From the NCBI GenBank assembly GCA_945897185.1, contig CAMDFC010000014.1:1-42260 (forward strand): 42,260 nucleotides of DNA. Reading direction: 5' to 3'. Source of the stretch: Chitinophaga pinensis. Its GTDB lineage: Bacteria > Bacteroidota > Bacteroidia > Chitinophagales > Chitinophagaceae. The number at the start of each line of letters is the position of its first letter. Within the stretch, counting starts at the first letter, position 1. The translations under genes were made by a program, and so were the position numbers. The notes under the pieces are model-generated. The model did not search any database. It saw only the letters and a list, made by a program, of their open reading frames with translations, and was not told the origin of the DNA. Positions 24,873-32,674 of this stretch are shown here, in pieces.

Positions 24873-25193
24873 ATGTCGCTCAACAACACATTTATACACC
24901 ATGTCTATTTCTGGTTAAAGGATCCTGAAAGCAAAGAAGACCTTAAACAATTGATAGCTGGACTAGCAAGGCTCAGTGCAGTACCGGAAATCAACCTCTT
25001 TCATATTGGTACGCCTGCAGTCACCGATAGAGAAGTGATTGACAATACCTATGCAGTTTCCTGGTTGAATGTTTTTTTATCAGCAAAGGACCAAGATGTG
25101 TATCAGACCCATCCCTTGCATTTGAAGTTTATTGAAGAGTGTTCACATCTTTGGAGCAAAGTGAAGGTTTACGACTCCATTCATCATCAATAG
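24873..25193 (+). CDS. Dabb (stress-responsive alpha/beta-barrel) protein
   Basis: A 106-aa protein with the Dabb/Stress-responsive A/B barrel layout: HHVYFWLKDPESKEDLKQLI at the start, the middle INLFHIGTPA and VSWLNVFLSAKDQDVYQTH, then HLKFIEECSHLWSKVKVYDS. Members are small dimeric ferredoxin-like barrels with varied or unknown roles. A -7-like TAATTTCG at 24848-24855 lies 17 bases upstream. It precedes the MFS gene by 18 bases and is probably co-transcribed with it. Confidence 0.88.
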   Translation: MSLNNTFIHHVYFWLKDPESKEDLKQLIAGLARLSAVPEINLFHIGTPAVTDREVIDNTYAVSWLNVFLSAKDQDVYQTHPLHLKFIEECSHLWSKVKVYDSIHHQ

Positions 25194-25211
25194 TAATATT
25201 AAATAAGTACC

Positions 25212-26441
25212 ATGTTTCAAAAAGGTCGATCAGCAGCGCTGGGATTCATCTTTATAACTGTGTTGATTGATGTGATTGGTTTTGGTATTATTATTCCAGT
25301 ATTGCCCAAGCTCATTCAAGACTTAACCGGTGGTGATATGAGTGAGGCATCCCGTTACGGCGGATGGATGATGTTTACTTATGCATTCATGCAATTTTTG
25401 TTTGCACCAATTTTGGGCAACTTGAGCGACCGGTATGGAAGAAGAACCATCATCCTGATTTCTCTTTTCGGTTTTGGATTGGATTATTTGTTGTTGGCAT
25501 GGGCTCCTACCATTACGTGGTTGTTTATAGCAAGAATCTTATCGGGGATAACCGGAGCGAGTATCACTACGGCATCAGCATATATAGCCGATATCAGTAC
25601 GCCTGAAAAGCGTGCCCAGAATTTTGGTATGATAGGAGCAGCGTTTGGATTGGGCTTTATAATTGGACCGTTTATTGGTGGAGTATTAGGACAATACGGC
25701 GATCGTATTCCATTTTTGTTTGCAGCTGGTTTAACCTTGGTGAATTGGTTGTATGGTATGTTCATCTTGCCAGAATCTTTGCCAGCAGATAAAAGAAGAA
25801 AATTTGAGTTCAAAAAGGCCAATCCAGTAGGATCATTGTTGCATCTGAAAAAATACCCAGCAATAGCTGGATTGGTAGTTTCCCTTACACTTATATATAT
25901 AGGCGCACACGCCGTACAAAGTACCTGGAGTTATTATACCATGGAAAAATTTAAGTGGGACCCTGCCATGGTGGGCTATTCATTGGCTTTTGTAGGGTTG
26001 ATGATTGCTGTTGTGCAGGGAGGGTTGATTAGGGTGGTGATTCCCAAATTCGGACAATCCAAGTCTTTGTTCACTGGTTTGGTGATGTATACCATCGGTA
26101 TGTTCTGTTTTGCTTTTGCTGGATCAACGGAATTTATGTTTGCATCCTGCTTTGTGTATTGTTTGGGCGGAATAGCCGGTCCCGCCTTGCAGGGAATGAT
26201 TTCTTCCCATGTTCCTTCCAATGAACAGGGGGAATTACAAGGGGCATTAACCAGTTTAATGAGTGCCACCGCAATTGTTGGTCCGCCGCTCATGACCAAT
26301 CTTTTTTCTGTCTTTAGTAAGGGCGATGCCAGCTATTATTTTCCTGGGGCTCCATTTATAGCAGGGGCGTTATTCTTCCTTGCCAGTACAATTATTACCT
26401 TCAGAAGTCTCCAAGCAAAGAGAAAAGCAGTCCCATTTTGA
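25212..26441 (+). CDS. TetA-like MFS transporter
   Basis: A 409-aa twelve-helix major-facilitator protein of the TCR/TetA drug:proton antiporter group. The landmarks are [19 protein letters not shown] in helix 1, the loop motif [13 protein letters not shown] (motif A), [20 protein letters not shown] and the TetA-type [20 protein letters not shown] (motif C). The usual TetA hallmarks are present, but tetracycline itself cannot be assumed; many chromosomal homologues in Bacteroidota have no known drug. It is likely co-transcribed with the Dabb gene. Confidence 0.88.
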   Translation: MFQKGRSAALGFIFITVLIDVIGFGIIIPVLPKLIQDLTGGDMSEASRYGGWMMFTYAFMQFLFAPILGNLSDRYGRRTIILISLFGFGLDYLLLAWAPTITWLFIARILSGITGASITTASAYIADISTPEKRAQNFGMIGAAFGLGFIIGPFIGGVLGQYGDRIPFLFAAGLTLVNWLYGMFILPESLPADKRRKFEFKKANPVGSLLHLKKYPAIAGLVVSLTLIYIGAHAVQSTWSYYTMEKFKWDPAMVGYSLAFVGLMIAVVQGGLIRVVIPKFGQSKSLFTGLVMYTIGMFCFAFAGSTEFMFASCFVYCLGGIAGPALQGMISSHVPSNEQGELQGALTSLMSATAIVGPPLMTNLFSVFSKGDASYYFPGAPFIAGALFFLASTIITFRSLQAKRKAVPF

Positions 26442-26653
26442 AAAAAATGTTGTTAAAATGTGGAAAAAAGTCTCATTTTTTATCTTTTTAACTTGCAAAT
26501 CAAATTATTAGGACTAATTTTATATTGTAATTTGAGTTAAGTACAGTATTTAGTAAGTGAAAGTATTTTCTGCTAAGCATGTTCTGCTAATAGATAAGTC
26601 TTCTTTACGTCTGTGTTTCTCTCATCCTTTTTTTAATTTTTTATTTTTTTGAA
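26442..26653 (+). promoter_or_regulatory. Long AT-rich leader region before the RRM gene
   Basis: The 212 bases between the MFS stop and the RRM start contain no gene. They are AT-rich, with a pyrimidine run (CATCCTTTTTTTAATTTTTT) directly before the ATG and no Shine-Dalgarno site. A promoter of the exact TAnnTTTG type was not found. Long untranslated leaders are usual for cold-induced RNA-binding protein genes, so a regulatory leader is possible. Confidence 0.35.
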
Positions 26654-27001
26654 ATGAACATTTATGTTTCAAATTTGAGCTTCAACGTACAGGATGAAGA
26701 CTTGAAAGAATTCTTTGCTGAGTACGGAGAAGTAACTTCAGCAAAGGTTATTACAGACAAATTCACTGGCCGTAGCCGTGGTTTCGGTTTTGTTGAAATG
26801 TCTGACGATGCAGCTGCTCAGAAAGCAATCCAAGAATTGGATGGTGCTACTGTAGAAGGTCGCGCAATCAAAGTAAGCGAGGCTAAACCTCGTGAAGCTC
26901 GTCCAAGCACTGGCGGTAGCGGTGGTGCTGGAGGTGGCGGTGCACGTCGCAACTTCGGTGGCGGCGGTGGTAATGGCGGCGGCGGTGGAAACCGTTGGTA
27001 A
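26654..27001 (+). CDS. Glycine-rich RRM RNA-binding protein
   Basis: A 115-aa single-RRM protein. RNP2 is IYVSNL (3-8) and RNP1 is RGFGFVEM (42-49), each with the aromatic residues that stack on RNA bases. From residue 86 on the tail is almost only Gly with Ser, Ala, Asn and Arg (GGGGARRNFGGGGG). This is the Rbp family of cyanobacteria and Bacteroidota, often cold-responsive RNA chaperones. The strand opposite the tail also gives an open frame, which is a by-product of the repeat. A strong terminator follows. Confidence 0.94.
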   Translation: MNIYVSNLSFNVQDEDLKEFFAEYGEVTSAKVITDKFTGRSRGFGFVEMSDDAAAQKAIQELDGATVEGRAIKVSEAKPREARPSTGGSGGAGGGGARRNFGGGGGNGGGGGNRW

Positions 27002-27021
27002 TTGCATCATTTACCGAATTG

Positions 27022-27047
27022 AAAAAGGGGCTTATGCCCCTTTTTTT
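27022..27047 (+). terminator. Rho-independent terminator after the RRM gene
   Basis: GGGGC (27027-27031) pairs with GCCCC (27036-27040) over TTAT, extended by five A-T pairs and followed by TTTTTTT. It is a textbook terminator just after the RRM stop. Confidence 0.92.
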
Positions 27048-27069
27048 ATTACCCTATTTCAACCCATTG

Positions 27070-27077
27070 TATCTTTG
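27070..27077 (+). promoter_or_regulatory. Bacteroidota -7 box TATCTTTG
   Basis: TATCTTTG fits the TAnnTTTG consensus and stands 13 bases before the ATG at 27091, directly after the RRM terminator. The -33 element is not clear. It probably drives the 27091-29121 operon. Confidence 0.6.
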
Positions 27078-27090
27078 TAAAAAATAAAGC

Positions 27091-27444
27091 ATGAGTATCG
27101 TTACCGATTTCAATGAATACCGCGAAAGGATGAATGAGGTCATTCTTGGGAATGGCAATTTGGTAATGAAGCGTTTGTGGAATTTAGATACCAACACCTA
27201 TCAGGAAGGCGCATTGGATGTAAAGACAAAAGAGATGTTGGGCTTGGTAGCAAGCATGGTGTTGCGATGTGATGATTGCATCAAATACCATTTGGGAAAA
27301 TGCAATGAATTGGGGATGTCTACTGATGAGGTATATGAAGTGTTTTCTGTTGCGAACATTGTGGGGGGTACTATTGTAATCCCTCATACCAGAAGGGCTG
27401 CTGAATATTGGGAAGCATTGTTGGCAGATGAGAAGAAGGATTAA
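27091..27444 (+). CDS. Carboxymuconolactone decarboxylase-family (AhpD-like) protein
   Basis: A 117-aa all-helical protein with the AhpD/CMD core KEMLGLVASMVLRCDDCIKY followed by HLGKCNELGMS. The CxxC-x3-H arrangement (CDDCIKYH) is that of the AhpD branch, which uses the pair for thiol-based peroxide reduction, so a redox role is more likely than lactone decarboxylation. It is first in a run with the oxidoreductase beta-subunit gene (31 bases) and the YciO gene (2 bases), with a clean -7 box upstream. A role in protecting the oxygen-sensitive oxidoreductase is an attractive inference. Confidence 0.88.
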   Translation: MSIVTDFNEYRERMNEVILGNGNLVMKRLWNLDTNTYQEGALDVKTKEMLGLVASMVLRCDDCIKYHLGKCNELGMSTDEVYEVFSVANIVGGTIVIPHTRRAAEYWEALLADEKKD

Positions 27445-27475
27445 TTCAGTAATTTTAAATGTATAAACCTATAAT

Positions 27476-28513
27476 ATGAGTGAGACAATCCAGGTGGCTA
27501 ATCCAATTCTTACTGCAAAGGATTTTCAAACCGACCAAGAAGTAAGGTGGTGTCCGGGTTGTGGTGATTATTCCATTTTGGCACAGGTACAGAAGGTGAT
27601 GCCAACGTTGGGCATTCCTCGTGAAAATATTGTAATTGTTTCTGGTATCGGATGTTCTAGTCGCTTCCCCTATTATATGGAAACCTATGGTATGCATTCA
27701 ATTCATGGAAGGGCCACAGCCATTGCAAGTGGATTGAAAGCAACCCGTCCAGAATTGAGCGTATGGATTGTTACTGGTGATGGAGATTCATTGAGTATTG
27801 GTGGAAACCATACTATCCATTTGTTGCGAAGAAATTTTGATGTGAACATCATGATGTTCAACAACCAGATTTATGGATTGACGAAGGGACAATATTCACC
27901 CACATCCGAAGAAGATAAAGTTACGAAATCGACTCCCTATGGTAGTCTAGATCATCCTTTTAACCCACTGGCTTTGGCCATGGGCGCCGATGCCACTTTT
28001 ATTGCGAGAAGTATGGATAGAGATCCAAAACAATTGCAAGAAATGTTGTTGAGAAGCAATGCACACAAAGGAGCCTCCTTTCTTGAAATTTATCAGAATT
28101 GCAACATCTTCAACGATGGTGCATTTGAAATATTTACGGAGAAAAGCAGCAAGCCTATGGAGACCTTGTTCCTGGAGCAAGGAAAACCATTGTTGTTTGG
28201 AGCAAACAAAGACAAGGGCATTAAATTAGATGGATTCAAGCCAGTAGTAGTTGATTTTAATGAGGGAAATAGTGCTGATGATTGTTGGATCCACGACGAT
28301 AGCGATTTTTACAAAGCACAGATTTTGGTGCGTATGTTTGATGATCCTCGTGTTGAAGGACATTTACCAAGACCATTTGGGGTGTTCTTCCAAAATGACA
28401 GGGCTTGTTATGAAGACCAGTTGCGTTTACAGATGGAAGATGTAATTGCAACCAAAGGCAAGGGTAATCTCAACAAATTGTTGAGGGGAAATGAGACCTG
28501 GACCATCCAATAA
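27476..28513 (+). CDS. korB: 2-oxoacid:ferredoxin oxidoreductase, beta subunit
   Basis: A 345-aa thiamine-diphosphate-binding subunit of the KorB/OorB type. The landmarks are the cluster Cys pair in WCPGCGDYS, GIGCSSRFPYY, HGRATAIASGLK, the ThDP/Mg motif GDGDSLSIGGNHTIHLLRRN with NNQIYGLTKGQYSPTS, and the C-terminal FEIFTEKS. It decarboxylates a 2-oxoacid (probably 2-oxoglutarate) and passes electrons to ferredoxin, but it needs an alpha subunit, normally the adjacent gene. That gene is not in this window, as upstream there is an AhpD-like protein. Substrate choice is by family resemblance only. Confidence 0.92.
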   Translation: MSETIQVANPILTAKDFQTDQEVRWCPGCGDYSILAQVQKVMPTLGIPRENIVIVSGIGCSSRFPYYMETYGMHSIHGRATAIASGLKATRPELSVWIVTGDGDSLSIGGNHTIHLLRRNFDVNIMMFNNQIYGLTKGQYSPTSEEDKVTKSTPYGSLDHPFNPLALAMGADATFIARSMDRDPKQLQEMLLRSNAHKGASFLEIYQNCNIFNDGAFEIFTEKSSKPMETLFLEQGKPLLFGANKDKGIKLDGFKPVVVDFNEGNSADDCWIHDDSDFYKAQILVRMFDDPRVEGHLPRPFGVFFQNDRACYEDQLRLQMEDVIATKGKGNLNKLLRGNETWTIQ

Positions 28514-28515
28514 TT

Positions 28516-29121
28516 ATGTTACTTACTATCCATCCGCAAGATCCTCAAGATCGTTTGATCAAAAAAGTGGCAGAGGTCTTGCGTGCCGGTGGAGTTATTA
28601 TCTATCCAACAGATACGGTATACGGATTTGGTTGTGATATTTTTCAACCCAAAGCCATTGAAAGAATTTGTAGGATAAAAGGTATTGATCCTCAAAAAGC
28701 AAATCTATCTTTTGTGTGTAGCGATCTTTCTGATTTGAGCAAATATGCTAAGGCAATTTCTACACCACAATACCGGTTCATTAAAAATTATATACCGGGT
28801 CCATTTACCTTTATTCTTCCTGCGAGTAAAGAAGTCCCTAAAATTTTAAAGAGTAAAAAAGATACGATTGGACTCCGTGTTCCCAATCACTGCATCACCC
28901 ATGCCATTGCTGCTGAATTGGGTCATCCTATCTTGAGTTCTTCATTGCCTGGTGATATGGTAGAAGAATACACAGACCCTGAATATATCCATGAAAAGTT
29001 TGAGAAGCTGGTAGACCTTGTGGTTGATGGGGGTATTGGTGGAATGGACTATTCTACGATATTCGACATGACCGATGCTGAGCCAATTGTTACAAGACAA
29101 GGCTTAGGACTGGTTGGCTAA
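28516..29121 (+). CDS. YciO/Sua5/YrdC family protein
   Basis: A 201-aa YrdC-domain protein: GGVIIYPTDTVYGFGCDIF, RICRIKGIDPQKANLSFVCS, YIPGPFTFILPASKEVPKIL, TIGLRVPNH and PILSSSLPGDMVEEYTDPE. The family includes threonylcarbamoyl-AMP synthases for the tRNA t6A base and the YciO branch, to which the length and the KANLSF form point; YciO activity in t6A is weaker or uncertain. The start follows the oxidoreductase stop by two bases. Its end is convergent with rnhB, 15 bases away. Confidence 0.88.
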   Translation: MLLTIHPQDPQDRLIKKVAEVLRAGGVIIYPTDTVYGFGCDIFQPKAIERICRIKGIDPQKANLSFVCSDLSDLSKYAKAISTPQYRFIKNYIPGPFTFILPASKEVPKILKSKKDTIGLRVPNHCITHAIAAELGHPILSSSLPGDMVEEYTDPEYIHEKFEKLVDLVVDGGIGGMDYSTIFDMTDAEPIVTRQGLGLVG

Positions 29122-29136
29122 ATCATCCAAGCGAAA

Positions 29137-29733
29137 TTAACCATCAACAGATTTTACAGTAAAGCTCAAACGATGCAATGCACATCTGCCATGTTGCTGA
29201 ATTGCAGTCCTGTGGTCGCGTGTTGGATACCCTTTGTTTTTTTTCCAATTGAAATGGGGAAAGAGATCGTGTTGTGCCAACATAAAATCATCACGATAGG
29301 TCTTGGATAAAATACTTGCTGCTGCAATGGAACTATAGATTCCATCTCCTTTTATAATGGTGGTGTGTGGAATTTTTTTATAGGGTTTGAAACGATTTCC
29401 ATCTACGATAATATGGACTGGTTTTTTTTTAAGTTGATTCAATGCCAGGTGCATGGCTTTAATAGAGGCATTGAGGATATTGATTTCATCAATTTCTGAT
29501 GGATCTATTTTGGCAACTGCCCATCCGATGGCATGTTGTTGAATTTCTTCACGTAATTGGTAACGGATTTTTTCTGTGATTTTTTTAGAATCGTTCAACA
29601 ACGGGTTTTGATAGTCGGAAGGTAAGATGACTGCTGCGGCAAAAACCGGTCCCGCCAGACAGCCCCTGCCGGCTTCGTCGCATCCCGCTTCGGGAAACCT
29701 TTCTTGGAAAAATGGTTTGAGCATCTGTTGCAA
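29137..29733 (-). CDS. rnhB: Ribonuclease HII
   Basis: It removes ribonucleotides and RNA primers from RNA-DNA hybrids. The 198-aa protein has the active-site acids in EAGCDEAGRGCLAGPV (Asp19, Glu20), IIVDGNRF and the later SKTYRDDFM, with the RNase HII signature SIAAASILSKTYRD. An alternative ATG three codons downstream (29724) is possible. It is divergent from the heme A synthase gene, with 60 bases between the start codons. Confidence 0.94.
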   Translation of the reverse strand: MQQMLKPFFQERFPEAGCDEAGRGCLAGPVFAAAVILPSDYQNPLLNDSKKITEKIRYQLREEIQQHAIGWAVAKIDPSEIDEINILNASIKAMHLALNQLKKKPVHIIVDGNRFKPYKKIPHTTIIKGDGIYSSIAAASILSKTYRDDFMLAQHDLFPHFNWKKNKGYPTRDHRTAIQQHGRCALHRLSFTVKSVDG

Positions 29734-29781
29734 AGTAGCAAGAAAAATTCATCAAAAACGTGGCATCAGCATTCTGCGCAA

Positions 29782-29789
29782 TACCTTTG
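29782..29789 (+). promoter_or_regulatory. -7 box TACCTTTG four bases before a start codon
   Basis: TACCTTTG fits TAnnTTTG and ends at 29789; the ATG of the heme A synthase gene is at 29794. With transcription starting some seven bases after the box, the message would have almost no leader. No good -33 element is visible. Confidence 0.45.
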
Positions 29790-29793
29790 CAGC

Positions 29794-30834
29794 ATGAACG
29801 AAACAGGGGTATCAAAAAAATCGAAGGCAGTCGCCATTTGGTTATTGGTGGGCGTGGGCATGATTATCATACAAGTATTGCTTGGAGGGATAACCAGGCT
29901 CACTGGTTCTGGTTTATCCATAACGGAATGGAAGCCAATTCTTGGGGCTGTCCCGCCCATGAATGAAGCCGCATGGCAGAAGGCATTTGAACAGTACAAA
30001 CAAATTGGTCAGTATAAACATTTGAATTTTGAATTCACCTTATCTGATTTCAAATTCATTTATTTCTGGGAATGGTTTCATCGCGAATGGGCTAGATTAA
30101 TTGGCGTTGTGTTTTTTATTCCATTTGTATGGTTTATCATCAAGAAAAAGATTGAAAAATGGATGATCAATCCCATGATCATTTTGTTTTTGTTGGGGAT
30201 GCTTCAGGCATTGTTGGGTTGGATTATGGTTGCCAGTGGTTTGAACAATGAAAACCTTTATGTGAACCATCTGCGTTTGGCCATTCATTTTATTGCAGCA
30301 CTGGGATTGTTGTGTTATACAGTTTGGTTTGCCTTGATGTTGTTGGTCCCTAACGTAGAGCGAGTGGTAGCAACTCAGCTAAAAAAACAAACCAATCTTT
30401 TATTGGGGTTATTGGTGGTACAATTGATTTTTGGTGCATTCATGGCAGGTTTAAAGGCTGCCAATTTTGCAACCACTTGGCCGTTGATCAATGGAGAATT
30501 CATTCCTTCTTCTTTATCAAACGATACGTGGATGAATTTTACGCATGATCCATTGGCGCTACATTTTATTCACCGCAATCTTGCTTATTTGCTTGCATTA
30601 TTGATATTCTTATGGTACAGAAAAGCGAAGAAGCTGGAAAGTGGAAAGTATTTTTCTAGTTGGAGAAGTATTCCGCTTTTGTTGGTAGTGGTGCAAATTG
30701 TGTTGGGCGTCTTTACTGTACTTTATGCAAACAACAGCACTGCGCTGCTCTGGTTTGGCGTAGCCCACCAGTTTACAGGCATGATGCTGTTGTTGTCTTT
30801 TGTTGGTGTAGGTTATTTGATAAAGAAAAAATAG
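29794..30834 (+). CDS. ctaA: Heme A synthase, COX15/CtaA family
   Basis: It oxidises the C8 methyl of heme O to give heme A for cytochrome oxidase. The frame is open from 29704, but that overlaps rnhB; the start at 29794 (MNETGVSKKSKAV) gives 346 aa, a normal size. Eight helices are evident, with the heme-binding histidines in FHREWARLIG, VNHLRLAIHF, LHFIHRNLAYL and GVAHQFTGMM, and the family patterns GGITRLTGSGLSITEWKPI and GAFMAGLKAA. No other heme A or oxidase genes are next to it. A -7 box lies four bases upstream. Confidence 0.94.
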   Translation: MNETGVSKKSKAVAIWLLVGVGMIIIQVLLGGITRLTGSGLSITEWKPILGAVPPMNEAAWQKAFEQYKQIGQYKHLNFEFTLSDFKFIYFWEWFHREWARLIGVVFFIPFVWFIIKKKIEKWMINPMIILFLLGMLQALLGWIMVASGLNNENLYVNHLRLAIHFIAALGLLCYTVWFALMLLVPNVERVVATQLKKQTNLLLGLLVVQLIFGAFMAGLKAANFATTWPLINGEFIPSSLSNDTWMNFTHDPLALHFIHRNLAYLLALLIFLWYRKAKKLESGKYFSSWRSIPLLLVVVQIVLGVFTVLYANNSTALLWFGVAHQFTGMMLLLSFVGVGYLIKKK

Positions 30835-30837
30835 CGT

Positions 30838-31293
30838 TTATTGTTTCAATCTTTTGAACACATAGCGTGTGATGAAAATCCCTACGCCATCGTCTTTTCC
30901 GGCATCACTTTCCACTGCACTATTTACAAAAGCAAGTTCCCATCCCTCTTCAGACATGGCATCGAGTTTTGAGGTAACTACTGCATCATTGGCTACAATG
31001 TTTTGAAACCGAATGCCGCCAATGTTGTAAAAGTTCAGGAGTTTGGTTTCGTCAAATTTTTTCACACGAATATCTGCACGGTCGGTTGCGTTTCTTGAAT
31101 TTTCTTCTTCGCTTCTACTTGTAGTGAACTCTTTGTAATCTCTGGTTTCGTTGGAAGAAGTCATTCTTGATCTCCCCAATCCACTTGGTACAATCGATTC
31201 AACTGTGGTTACAATTCTAAATTCATATTTCTGTGCGAAACTGCTTGATGCACCCAATAGGCAGATCATCAAAAAAAGTAAATTCTTTTTCAT
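30838..31293 (-). CDS. Secreted protein with DUF4177-like end
   Basis: A 151-aa exported protein with signal peptide MKKNLLFLMICLLGASSSFA and cut before QKYE. The middle is Ser/Glu/Arg-rich (SRSEEENSRNATDRAD), and the end contains LDAMSEEGWELAFVNSAVES and FITRYVFKRLK. The phrase LxxMxxEGWELxxV is typical of DUF4177-like modules, whose role is unknown. It is probably periplasmic. It stops three bases from the convergent heme A synthase gene. Identification beyond that is not possible. Confidence 0.72.
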   Translation of the reverse strand: MKKNLLFLMICLLGASSSFAQKYEFRIVTTVESIVPSGLGRSRMTSSNETRDYKEFTTSRSEEENSRNATDRADIRVKKFDETKLLNFYNIGGIRFQNIVANDAVVTSKLDAMSEEGWELAFVNSAVESDAGKDDGVGIFITRYVFKRLKQ

Positions 31294-31414
31294 GTATGTA
31301 GTTTTAGTATACTTAAGTTACGATAAAATAAATTCGAAATTCTTTTAATTGCTACTCAAATCAGCAGCAGACAGGCAATATAAGAACCGCACTAAAAATT
31401 GGACTTTTATTTAA

Positions 31415-32464
31415 TTACCATTTTATCAGCGCGCTGGCCCAGGTGAAGCCACTGCCAAATGCAGCAAGACAAATCAAATCGTCTTCTTTCACCAATCCTT
31501 TTTCCCAAGCTTCACAAAGTGCAATTGGAATGGAGGCTGCAGTTGTATTTCCGTATTGTTGGATATTGTTGTAGACCTGGTCATCTCTTAGTTTGAGGGT
31601 ATGTTGAACAAACTGTGCGATGCGTAAATTGGCCTGGTGTGGAACCAAGAGGTTGATATCAGCAGGGGTGAGGCCATTTTTGGTGAGTGCTTCCATGATA
31701 ACTTCCGGAAATTTGACTACTGCTTTTTTGAAAACAGCCTGACCATCCATGAAGGGATAGATTTGACCTTCATCAATCATGGCGTGATTGAAAAACATTT
31801 GTCCAACTTCAGCATCATCAAAGCTGGCGTATTTTTCTTCTTTCCAGTGGTTGGCATGGGTACCTGGGTTGTACTGTGCCAAGATTTCTGCACTTTCGCC
31901 ATCGCTGTGCAAATGTGTACTTAAAATACCAGCACCTGCTTTTTCTGTCGGTTGTAAAACAACTGCACCAGCACCATCCCCAAAAATTACACTTACGTTT
32001 CTGCCTCTGGTGGTAAGGTCCAAGCCAAAAGAATGTTTTTCACTACCGATAACCAGAATGTTCTTGTACATGCCTGAGCGAATAAATTGATCGCCTACGC
32101 TTAACGCATATACAAAACCACTGCATTGGTTGCGGATATCAAGCGCACCGATTTCTTTCATTTTCATGGCCCTTTGCACCAAAACACCGCAGCCTGGAAA
32201 ATAGTAATCCGGACATAATGTGGCGAAGATGATGAAGTCGATGTCTTGCGCAGTAATGCCAGCACGTTCGATGGCAATTTTTGCCGCTTCAACACCCATG
32301 GTGGTGGTGGTTTCTTCAGTACGGTGGGCGTATCTTCTTTCTTTGATGCCTGTTCTTTCTTGAATCCATTCGTCACTCGTCTCCATGTATTTCAACAAAT
32401 CGTTGTTGGTTACTACATTACTTGGGAGGTATTTACCAATACCGGCAATTTTTGACTGTGGCAT
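31415..32464 (-). CDS. fabH: 3-oxoacyl-ACP synthase III (FabH family)
   Basis: It condenses an acyl-CoA starter with malonyl-ACP. The start is placed at 32464 (MPQSKIAGIGKYLPS); an in-frame ATG 12 codons up adds an unlikely extension. The catalytic triad is in place: Cys114 in RNQCSGFVYA, His276 in LVPHQANLRI and Asn306 in QYGNTTAAS, with the end AFGSGFTWASAL. At 349 aa it is about 30 residues longer than E. coli FabH, the extra lying between about residues 184 and 235 (HLHSDGE to NHAMIDE). This long form could use an unusual starter. No other fatty-acid gene is adjacent. Confidence 0.9.
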   Translation of the reverse strand: MPQSKIAGIGKYLPSNVVTNNDLLKYMETSDEWIQERTGIKERRYAHRTEETTTTMGVEAAKIAIERAGITAQDIDFIIFATLCPDYYFPGCGVLVQRAMKMKEIGALDIRNQCSGFVYALSVGDQFIRSGMYKNILVIGSEKHSFGLDLTTRGRNVSVIFGDGAGAVVLQPTEKAGAGILSTHLHSDGESAEILAQYNPGTHANHWKEEKYASFDDAEVGQMFFNHAMIDEGQIYPFMDGQAVFKKAVVKFPEVIMEALTKNGLTPADINLLVPHQANLRIAQFVQHTLKLRDDQVYNNIQQYGNTTAASIPIALCEAWEKGLVKEDDLICLAAFGSGFTWASALIKW

Positions 32465-32625
32465 AGTGTAAGTTAATGGTGAAAAATAGACCGATTTCAT
32501 CTGAAATACGGTTTAAATCTACACAAACATAGAAAAACTAACTTGTCTCCCCATCAATGAACACGATAATAGTGAAAGCTTTGCTGATTCCTTAACAGAA
32601 ATGGCCGACGCAACCTTAATTTAAC

Positions 32626-32656
32626 TTGCCAACACGCCGAAAAAGGGGTAACTTTG
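32626..32656 (+). promoter_or_regulatory. Complete Bacteroidota promoter before typA
   Basis: TTG at 32626-32628, a 20-base spacer, then TAACTTTG at 32649-32656; both parts match the -33/-7 consensus. The typA ATG follows 18 bases later. It is the best promoter seen in the window and probably drives the run to ispG at 37532. Confidence 0.75.
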
Positions 32657-32674
32657 CGGCCTCTAAACAAGTTT

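Noticed and set aside
25212-26441. Acquired tetracycline-resistance gene
   Set aside because: The TetA-like motifs are present, but composition and context are chromosomal, with no TetR gene, resistance cassette or mobile element next to it.
26738-27010. Leftward open frame opposite the RRM gene, Thr/Ala-rich
   Set aside because: It is the reverse of the Gly-rich repeat codons of the RRM protein, has no plausible start context and no family resemblance.
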